The position numbers and the translations under genes are program-made. Shown here piece after piece: positions 1-4,817 of a DNA stretch of 5,409 bases. Below the pieces are notes generated by a model. It made no database searches, was not told where the DNA came from, and saw only the letters and a program-made list of their open reading frames with translations. Within the stretch, counting starts at the first letter, position 1. Each line of letters begins with the position of its first letter. Source of the stretch: an uncultured Acidobacteriota bacterium (GTDB lineage: Bacteria > Acidobacteriota > Vicinamibacteria > Vicinamibacterales > SCN-69-37); NCBI GenBank assembly GCA_937880585.1, contig CALFMR010000203.1, forward strand, positions 1 through 5,409, in the 5' to 3' direction.

Positions 1-2
1 TG

Positions 3-254
3 TCCACCGGTGTGATGGCGGCGGTCGTGGCGGCGCTCGTGCTGTCACCGCCGGGCGATGCTGGTGCGCGCGCGGGCGCCGCACAAACGGCGACCTAGTG
101 GCTGACCCGTTACGGCTCGGGCGATCAGGCCTCCGTCATCGCCGCGATCGGACAGACGACGGACTTCGCGCGCATTGCCGCGGCGCTCACGCGTGAAGCG
201 CCGCGCTGGGCCGCGAGCGTCCGGTCGCCCGATCGTCGCCTGGCCGCCGCCGCG
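3..254 (+). other. 5' portion of the TPR-protein gene, interrupted by an in-frame TAG
   Basis: Reading codons from position 3 gives a run containing M-A-A-V-V-A-A-L-V-L followed by small residues and A-A-Q-T-A, which looks like the hydrophobic core and cleavage region of a signal peptide. The frame then meets TAG at 96-98 and continues open into the TPR gene that follows. The part after the stop (W-L-T-R-Y-G-S-G-D, then two alanine-rich amphipathic helices) reads as genuine protein continuous with the gene downstream. No ATG, GTG or TTG lies in this frame between the TAG and 255. The simplest reading is a full-length secreted protein interrupted by a point change (for example CAG to TAG), a sequencing error, or amber suppression. 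The true start may lie left of the window, because the positively charged n-region of the signal peptide is not visible. Confidence 0.55.
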
Positions 255-1100
255 TTGCTGCTCGAGGTCGCTCGCGCCGGCATGGAGACGAGCTGGGTCG
301 ACGTCCGCGGCCTGGTCGAAGTCGGCTGCGGTCTGCTGCGTCAGGACCAGGTCCCGTCGCCTGGCGAACACATCTGGCAGCGTGCCGCGCTCGCGCTCAT
401 CGAGGGCGCGAGTGACGCGACGTTCCTGCGCCCGTCGCCGGTATCGGCTGCCGGTACCTACGACCATCTCCGTCATCTCACTTCGCGGTTTCCCGACGAC
501 GACCGCGTGGCGCTCGCCGCCGTCGTGGCACCGCGCCCCGGCCGCGCCGACGCCGAGTTCCCCCGCGACGTCGTCTGGCAGCCGATCGAAGCGCTCGAAG
601 CCGCCGGTCCCGCGGGGCGCGTGGACCTCATCATTCGCCGAGACAAGCTCGCGATGATCGCCGAGCTCGAGCCGCTGACGACGCGTCCCGATGTCGCCGC
701 TGAAGCGAATCTCCGTCTCGGCTACCTTCTGTTTCAACTGCACGAGGACGCCGACGCGATGACGCACTTCGATCGCACGATCGGCTCGACCGACGATCCG
801 TTCCTGCTCTACGTCGCCGAACTGCTCGCAGGACGAACGGAGGTGCGTCGCGGCCGTGCGTCGCAGGCCGAGCGGCGGTTCCGGCGCGCGCTGGCCATCG
901 TGCCGCACGCCGAGTCCGCTTCCGAGGCGCTCGCCGCCGAGCTCTTCGTCACGGGCCGCGCCGACGAAGCGTCCGCGCTCGCCGACGCGGCGCTGCCTGG
1001 CCCCGACGGCACGCCCGATCCCTGGCGTCTGTTCGGCTACGGCGACTTCCGCCTCCTGCCCTCGCTCATGGACGACGTGCGGAAGGCGGTGCGGCCGTGA
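255..1100 (+). CDS. TPR-repeat protein, intact downstream part (possible pseudogene)
   Basis: This is the open portion of a helical-repeat protein, 281 residues from the TTG at 255; an ATG at 282 is the alternative start. Both starts are probably internal, since the frame upstream also reads as protein beyond the TAG at 96-98. Residues about 147-180, 184-217 and 220-248 look like three degenerate TPR units: paired amphipathic helices with G/A at turn positions, such as LGYLLFQLHEDADAMTHFDR and ERRFRRALAIVP. The C-terminus (D-P-W-R-L-F-G-Y-G-D-F-R) is an aromatic tail of a kind I associate with TPR proteins encoded next to VWA proteins in Acidobacteriota, although I cannot check that here. TPRs usually mediate protein-protein contact, and no catalytic motif is visible. 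The stop codon overlaps the VWA gene start by 4 nt, which implies translational coupling. If the TAG is real, the exported product would be lost and only an unexported fragment could be made. Confidence 0.7.
   Translation: MLLEVARAGMETSWVDVRGLVEVGCGLLRQDQVPSPGEHIWQRAALALIEGASDATFLRPSPVSAAGTYDHLRHLTSRFPDDDRVALAAVVAPRPGRADAEFPRDVVWQPIEALEAAGPAGRVDLIIRRDKLAMIAELEPLTTRPDVAAEANLRLGYLLFQLHEDADAMTHFDRTIGSTDDPFLLYVAELLAGRTEVRRGRASQAERRFRRALAIVPHAESASEALAAELFVTGRADEASALADAALPGPDGTPDPWRLFGYGDFRLLPSLMDDVRKAVRP
1081..1086 (+). promoter_or_regulatory. Ribosome binding site for the VWA gene
   Basis: GGAAGG lies 10 nt before the GTG at 1097, inside the end of the TPR gene. It favours the GTG start over the in-frame ATG at 1112, which has no purine-rich sequence at a suitable distance. 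Confidence 0.5.
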
Positions 1101-2032
1101 CGTCGCGCTCGATGGTCGTCGCGATGCTCGCCGCGGCCATGACGACGTCGATCGCGTCGCGCGTCCTCGACGCTCAGGGCGTCATCCTGCGCGCGCGACA
1201 GGAAATCGTGTCGGTCGACGTGTCGGTCCAGCAGGGCGGCCATGCCGTGCGTGGCCTCACGCCGGGCGATTTCCGCGTGTACGACAACGACCTGCCGCAG
1301 GTCGTCGACTCGATGTCGACCGAGGCGGTGCCGATCGACGTCACGGTCCTCCTCGACACGAGCGGCAGCGTCGCGGCGCTGCGCGCGGGCCTGCAGCGCG
1401 ACGTCACGCGGATGGCCGAGCTGCTGCACGCCGACGATCGCATTCGCCTCCTGACGTTCGGCTACGGCGTCGAGCAGCCGATCGGCTGGCGTGCGCCGGG
1501 CGAATCGTTCTCGATTGCCGTGCCGCCGGTCGGCCGCGTGTCGGCTATCTACGACGCGTTGGCGCTCGCGCTCATGCGCCGCTCCGAGCCCGGCCGCCGG
1601 CACCTGATCGTCGCGCTGACCGACGGCCAAGACTGGTCGAGTGTCACGACGTCGGCCCAGCTCCTGAATATCGCCTCGCGCGCCGACAGCGTGCTGCACA
1701 TCGTGCTGCTCGCGCCCGACTCGAGCGACACGCGCGTGCCGGGGCAGTGGAGCGCGTCGCGGCCGGACGCTGACGGGATCGAGCGTCTGCGCGAAGCGGC
1801 GCTCCGCACCGGCGGCCGGTTCGAGCCCACGCCCGTGCCTGGCGAACGCGTCGTCGATGCGTTCCGCCGCGCGTACGACGATTTTCGCCAGAGCTATGTG
1901 CTGCACTATTCGCACGCCGGCCCGGACGTGCCCGCGCCGCAGGACGGCGATGACTGGCACGTCATCCGCGTCGAGGTTGCCAAGCCCGGCCAGTACGCCA
2001 TTCGCGCGAAGAAGGGCTATTTCGGGGGATGA
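1097..2032 (+). CDS. Secreted VWA-domain protein (VWFA-related acidobacterial domain type)
   Basis: This 311-residue protein appears to be exported. Residues 1 to about 27 are a signal peptide with cleavage near V-L-D-A-Q-G. Residues about 33-75 form a short strand-rich lead-in containing L-T-P-G-D-F-R-V-Y-D-N, which is typical of the acidobacterial VWFA-related family (TIGR03436 by my recognition). The VWA fold follows: D-T-S-G-S at 87-91 is the metal-ion-dependent adhesion site (MIDAS) DxSxS loop, and T-D-G-Q-D at 175-179 is the later MIDAS aspartate loop. R-V-S-A-I-Y-D-A-L (about 147-155) sits where the MIDAS threonine is expected, with serine in place of the usual threonine. The C-terminal S-Y-V-L-H-Y and final K-K-G-Y-F-G-G also match the family. 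Such domains bind a protein ligand through a divalent metal; the ligand is unknown. The GTG start overlaps the TPR stop (GTGA), and the PIG-L gene begins 7 nt after this stop, so the three are probably co-transcribed. Confidence 0.9.
   Translation: MTSRSMVVAMLAAAMTTSIASRVLDAQGVILRARQEIVSVDVSVQQGGHAVRGLTPGDFRVYDNDLPQVVDSMSTEAVPIDVTVLLDTSGSVAALRAGLQRDVTRMAELLHADDRIRLLTFGYGVEQPIGWRAPGESFSIAVPPVGRVSAIYDALALALMRRSEPGRRHLIVALTDGQDWSSVTTSAQLLNIASRADSVLHIVLLAPDSSDTRVPGQWSASRPDADGIERLREAALRTGGRFEPTPVPGERVVDAFRRAYDDFRQSYVLHYSHAGPDVPAPQDGDDWHVIRVEVAKPGQYAIRAKKGYFGG
2024..2029 (+). promoter_or_regulatory. Ribosome binding site for the PIG-L gene
   Basis: GGGGGA, spanning the last codons of the VWA gene, ends 10 nt before the ATG at 2040. 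It supports that ATG, which is followed directly by a signal peptide, over in-frame starts further upstream that would lie inside the VWA gene. Confidence 0.55.
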
Positions 2033-2039
2033 TGCGTCC

Positions 2040-3434
2040 ATGTCCCGCGCGCGCGTCCTGGCGACTGGTCTCGCCGTTCTCCTGCTGACCGCGGTTTCCG
2101 CCGCCCAGACCGATCCCTTCACCTTTGCCGACGGCCGCAGTCAGGCGGTGGACGTCGCGATCTCGTCCGCCGACGGCGCCTCCGGCATCGTCTGGCCCGA
2201 GACGATCGCGTCGAAGTGGGACACGGCGCTCCTACGTGTGGACGCAGCGGCCAGCGACACGGGCACGCCGTACGTCGAAATCGCATCGGGCGGATTGACG
2301 GATCGGCAGTACCTGCGACCTGGCGCGTCTGGTCCCGTCTGGCTCAACCTCAGTTTTCTGAGTCCGGTGCTGCGCGCCGGATCGCGCGTCACGCTCCGCG
2401 GCGACGGCGTCAGGCTGCAATCGGCCGATCGTCCCGCGACGCTTCGCCTGTTCGCCGCGCATCCCGATCTCTCCAAGCGCATTCTCGTCCTCGCGCCGCA
2501 CCCGGACGACGCGGAGATCGGGACGTTCGGCGCGTACGCGGGACGGAACGCCACGGTCGTGACGATCACGGTTGGCAATGCGGGCAATGCGAACTACGCC
2601 GCCGTTTTCGACGACGACGAGGCGACGGCGCAGTATCAGTTCAAGGGACACGTGCGGCTCATCGACAGCATCACGGTGCCCTGGCAGGGCGGCATTCCGC
2701 CGGATCGCTGCTTCAACCTGGGCTACTTCGATGCGCGGCTGCCCGACATGTTCGCGAAGCCGGACGCCGTCATCCCCGAGCGCTACGGGCCGAACACGGA
2801 CATCGGCGTCTATCGCAAGGACAACGTCGGCTCGCTCCTGTCGAAGGGATCGCGCGAGTCCACGTGGACGAACCTCGTCGACGATCTCGTGACGGTCCTG
2901 AAGAAGGTGAAGCCGGCGGTCATCTTCGCGCCGCAGCCGCAGCTCGACTCGCACCAGGATCATCAGTTGACGACGGTCGCGCTGGTCGAGGCGCTCGCGC
3001 GCTGGAAGAAGCCGGTGACGCTCTTGCTTTATACGAATCACGCTGACGGCGGCGCGTATCCGTACGGGCCGGCCGGGACCATCATGTCGCTGCCGCAGGC
3101 CGCGCGCGGCGCGCTCGTCGACCGTGTCTTCTCGCTGCCGGTCTCGCGCGACGTCCAGCGCAAACAGCTCTTCGCGCTCGAGTCGATGCATGACGTCCGG
3201 TACTCGCCGATGCGCCAGTATCAGCTCGCCATGGGCGACGGCCGCACGATCCAGCCCGAGGCGCCCGGGCCGATGCCGGACATCACGTATCTGCGCCGCG
3301 GCCCGCGGTCCGATCAGATTTTCTACGCGTACGATCAGGACACGGTGAAGCCCATGATCGCGGCCTATCTGGCCGCCCGCCGGGCCCCCAGGCCGCCGCG
3401 TCCGGCGCAAACGGGCGTTCCTTCGGTTCGCTGA
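2040..3434 (+). CDS. Exported PIG-L family zinc-dependent deacetylase
   Basis: This 464-residue protein begins with a signal peptide (about 1-23: R-A-R, then a Leu/Val core, cleavage after S-A-A-Q). Residues about 24-140 form a strand-rich region with no recognised motif. The PIG-L (LmbE-like) domain starts near 147: A-P-H-P-D-D-A-E-I-G at 152-161 is the family's first motif and H-Q-D-H at 305-308 the second. By analogy with MshB, His154, Asp157 and His308 bind zinc and Asp156 is the general base. The family removes acetyl groups from N-acetyl sugars (GlcNAc-PI, GlcNAc-inositol, mycothiol and bacillithiol precursors, antibiotic intermediates); the substrate here cannot be read from sequence. 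It is about twice the length of minimal PIG-L enzymes because of the N-terminal region and a basic, proline-rich C-terminal tail (about 447-464). The frame is open upstream to 1857, but that part overlaps the VWA gene and lies before the signal peptide. It appears to be the last gene of the TPR-VWA-PIG-L unit. Confidence 0.88.
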   Translation: MSRARVLATGLAVLLLTAVSAAQTDPFTFADGRSQAVDVAISSADGASGIVWPETIASKWDTALLRVDAAASDTGTPYVEIASGGLTDRQYLRPGASGPVWLNLSFLSPVLRAGSRVTLRGDGVRLQSADRPATLRLFAAHPDLSKRILVLAPHPDDAEIGTFGAYAGRNATVVTITVGNAGNANYAAVFDDDEATAQYQFKGHVRLIDSITVPWQGGIPPDRCFNLGYFDARLPDMFAKPDAVIPERYGPNTDIGVYRKDNVGSLLSKGSRESTWTNLVDDLVTVLKKVKPAVIFAPQPQLDSHQDHQLTTVALVEALARWKKPVTLLLYTNHADGGAYPYGPAGTIMSLPQAARGALVDRVFSLPVSRDVQRKQLFALESMHDVRYSPMRQYQLAMGDGRTIQPEAPGPMPDITYLRRGPRSDQIFYAYDQDTVKPMIAAYLAARRAPRPPRPAQTGVPSVR

Positions 3435-3444
3435 AGCCCACCCT

Positions 3445-3526
3445 CCCTGGGCTTGAAAGCCCAGGGCTCCGCAGATTCCGCTTCTGTGGAGCCCCGGGCC
3501 TTCAGGCCCGGGGGAACCTGGGCCCG
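3445..3526. repeat. Palindromic REP/BIME-like element, copy 1
   Basis: This sits 10 nt after the PIG-L stop. Hairpin one is CCCTGGGCT, loop TGAA, AGCCCAGGG (3445-3466). A central stem pairs GCTCCGCAGA (3466-3475) with TCTGTGGAGC (3483-3492), with one G-T wobble. Hairpin two is CCCCGGGCC, loop TTCA, GGCCCGGGG (3492-3513). The loops are reverse complements, so the whole element is a large quasi-palindrome. The similarity to the second copy at 4696-4807 continues through a flank (GGGGGAACCTGGGCCCG). No T-tract follows the hairpins, so this is not a classic intrinsic terminator, but it could stall polymerase or protect the 3' end of the operon mRNA. Confidence 0.75.
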
Positions 3527-3529
3527 ATT

Positions 3530-3551
3530 CCCGGTTTCGGCCCGGTCTCGG
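3530..3551. repeat. Tandem 11-bp direct repeat upstream of the DAHP synthase gene
   Basis: CCCGGTTTCGG (3530-3540) is followed at once by CCCGGTCTCGG (3541-3551), matching at 10 of 11 positions and spaced about one helical turn. It ends 25 bp before the ATG at 3577, where the promoter must lie if this gene is transcribed on its own. It could be two half-sites for a regulator or simply a local duplication. It is absent beside the second palindromic element. Confidence 0.45.
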
Positions 3552-3576
3552 CTACGATCTAGGCAGAGCCGACGTG

Positions 3577-4650
3577 ATGTTCCACCAGACCGACGACCTT
3601 CGGATTCGACAGATCAAGCCGCTGATTCCTCCGGCCATCCTGATGGACGAACTGCCCATCACCGAGCCGGTCTCGACGCTGGTGGCCCGCAGCCGCGAGG
3701 AGGTGGCCGGCGTCATCCAGGGCCGCGACGACCGGCTGGTCGTCGTCGTCGGGCCATGCTCGCTGCACGATCCGGATGCCGGACTCGAGTACGGCGGCCG
3801 GCTGGCGGACCTCGCCTCGCGGCTCGCCGACGACCTCGTCGTCGTCATGCGCGTCTATTTCGAGAAGCCGCGGACGATCGTCGGGTGGAAGGGGCTCATC
3901 AACGATCCGCACCTCGACGGCAGCTTCGCCATCAACGACGGGCTACGGCTCGCGCGCCGCTTCCTTCTGAGCATCAACGCGCTCGGGCTGCCCGCGGCGA
4001 CCGAGTTTCTCGATCCGATCTCGCCGCAGTTCTTCGCCGACCTCGTCTCGTGGGGCGCGATCGGCGCGCGCACGTCGGAGAGCCAGGTCCACCGCGAGCT
4101 CGCGTCCGGGCTGTCGATGCCGGTCGGGTTCAAGAACGGGACGGACGGCACGGTGCAGGTCGCGATGGACGCCGTGCGGTCGGCGGCCCAGCCGCACCAG
4201 TTCCTGTCGGTCACCAAACAGGGTGTCGCCGCGATTGTCGCAACGGGCGGCAATCCTGACTGTCACGTTATCTTGCGCGGCGGCACGAGCGGACCGAACT
4301 ACTCGGCCGAGCACGTCGCGCGCGTCGTCGGCGATCTCGGGACCGCGCACGTCACGCCGCGCGTGATGGTCGACTGCAGCCACGCGAACAGCGGCAAGGA
4401 CCACAATCGCGAGCCGATCGTGCTACGCGACGTCGTCGGCCAACTCGAAGCCGGCAGCACGTCGATCTTCGGCGTCATGCTCGAAAGCTTTCTCGTCGCG
4501 GGCCGCCAGACGGTCACGCCGGGTAAGCCGCTCGTCTACGGCCAGAGCATCACGGACGCATGCCTCGACTGGGACACGACGTCGGCGCTGCTCGTCGAGC
4601 TCGCCAGCGCGGTTCGCGCCCGCCGCGGCGCGGCGGTCGCGAAAAGTTAG
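3577..4650 (+). CDS. aroG: 3-deoxy-7-phosphoheptulonate (DAHP) synthase, class I AroG/F/H type
   Basis: This enzyme condenses phosphoenolpyruvate with erythrose 4-phosphate, the committed first step of aromatic amino acid synthesis in the cytoplasm. The ATG at 3577 gives 357 residues and an N-terminus (MFHQTDDLRI) that aligns without gaps to E. coli AroG (MNYQNDDLRI). GTG at 3574 is a possible alternative start, and the Shine-Dalgarno is weak (AGGCAG at 3561-3566). The substrate and metal residues match AroG: Cys61, Arg92, Lys97, Arg99, Arg165, Lys186 and Arg234, then His269, Glu303 and Asp327 (one-residue insertion near 238). Signatures such as GPCSLHD, EKPRTIVGWKGLINDP and GFKNGTDGT are intact. 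The AroG phenylalanine pocket is also largely present (Asp6, Asp7, Ile10, Gln151, Leu175, Leu179, Ser180, Phe209, Val221), with Pro at 147 in place of Met. AroF and AroG isozymes cannot be separated with certainty, so the symbol stands for the family. A 3553-3558 TACGAT might be a -10 box, but this is weak. Confidence 0.96.
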   Translation: MFHQTDDLRIRQIKPLIPPAILMDELPITEPVSTLVARSREEVAGVIQGRDDRLVVVVGPCSLHDPDAGLEYGGRLADLASRLADDLVVVMRVYFEKPRTIVGWKGLINDPHLDGSFAINDGLRLARRFLLSINALGLPAATEFLDPISPQFFADLVSWGAIGARTSESQVHRELASGLSMPVGFKNGTDGTVQVAMDAVRSAAQPHQFLSVTKQGVAAIVATGGNPDCHVILRGGTSGPNYSAEHVARVVGDLGTAHVTPRVMVDCSHANSGKDHNREPIVLRDVVGQLEAGSTSIFGVMLESFLVAGRQTVTPGKPLVYGQSITDACLDWDTTSALLVELASAVRARRGAAVAKS

Positions 4651-4682
4651 AAGTTCGAAGACAGAAGCCAGAAGTTCGGAAG
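4647..4682. repeat. Degenerate tandem heptanucleotide repeat
   Basis: Four consecutive 7-mers ending in GAAG (TTAGAAG, TTCGAAG, ACAGAAG, CCAGAAG; 4647-4674) are followed by an 8-mer TTCGGAAG (4675-4682) and a partial AAG. The purine-rich low complexity contrasts sharply with the surrounding GC-rich DNA. The stop codon of the DAHP synthase gene (TAG, 4648-4650) lies inside the first unit, so the run begins at the very end of the gene. Read in one frame it encodes K-L-E-V-R-R-Q-K-P-E-V-R-K-K, a spurious peptide pattern typical of such noncoding repeats. The rest of the gene-free stretch 4651-4817 holds only this repeat and the palindromic element. Confidence 0.65.
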
Positions 4683-4695
4683 AAGACGCGGGTCG

Positions 4696-4807
4696 ACCTG
4701 GGGAAGGGTTCCAAGTGCCCCCTGAGCCTGAAGGCTCAGGGCTCCACAGATATGGCGTGGTCATTCCGTGGAGCCCAAGGCCTTTAGGCCCTGGGAATCT
4801 GGACCTG
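4696..4807. repeat. Palindromic REP/BIME-like element, copy 2
   Basis: This lies between the convergent 3' ends of the DAHP synthase and sugar kinase genes. Hairpin one is CCCTGAGCC, loop TGAA, GGCTCAGGG (4720-4741). A central stem pairs GCTCCAC (4741-4747) with GTGGAGC (4768-4774). Hairpin two is CCCAAGGCC, loop TTTA, GGCCCTGGG (4774-4795), with one mismatch. Layout, loop sequences and the GCTCC(A/G)CAGA...TTCCG...TGGAGC core match the copy at 3445-3526, and the right flank (CTGGGAATCTGGACCTG) aligns too. The left flank (4696-4719) roughly mirrors the right, so the unit may be about 110 bp. Its position would suit a bidirectional transcription barrier. Confidence 0.75.
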
Positions 4808-4817
4808 TCAGGCGGGT

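Noticed and set aside
45..908. Long open frame on the - strand opposite the TPR gene
   Set aside because: Arg/Gly/Asp-rich composition without recognisable motifs; it is antisense to a better-supported frame and is common in high-GC DNA.
1857..2039. Upstream extension of the PIG-L frame
   Set aside because: It overlaps the VWA gene, is Arg/Ala-rich, and the signal peptide begins at 2040 with a ribosome binding site before it.
1037..2122. 361-codon - strand frame opposite the VWA gene
   Set aside because: Arg/His/Asp-rich shadow of a gene with clear MIDAS motifs.
2232..3410. 392-codon - strand frame opposite the PIG-L gene
   Set aside because: Low-complexity, Arg-rich antisense shadow; the + strand carries the zinc-binding motifs.
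3445..3513. Classic intrinsic terminator after the PIG-L gene
   Set aside because: The stems are strong but no T-tract follows on either side, and a related copy occurs elsewhere, so a repeat element explains it better.
3530..3565. Sigma-70 promoter for the DAHP synthase gene
   Set aside because: TACGAT at 3553-3558 matches the -10 consensus at only four of six positions and no convincing -35 is seen.
4560..4787. 75-codon + strand frame containing K-L-E-V-R-R-Q-K-P-E-V-R-K-K
   Set aside because: It runs from inside the DAHP synthase gene through the heptamer repeat and palindromic element; the peptide is translated repeat, not a gene.
3445..4807. CRISPR array or mobile cassette carrying the DAHP synthase gene
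   Set aside because: There are only two repeat copies, with a housekeeping gene between them, no spacers, no transposase and no target-site duplication.
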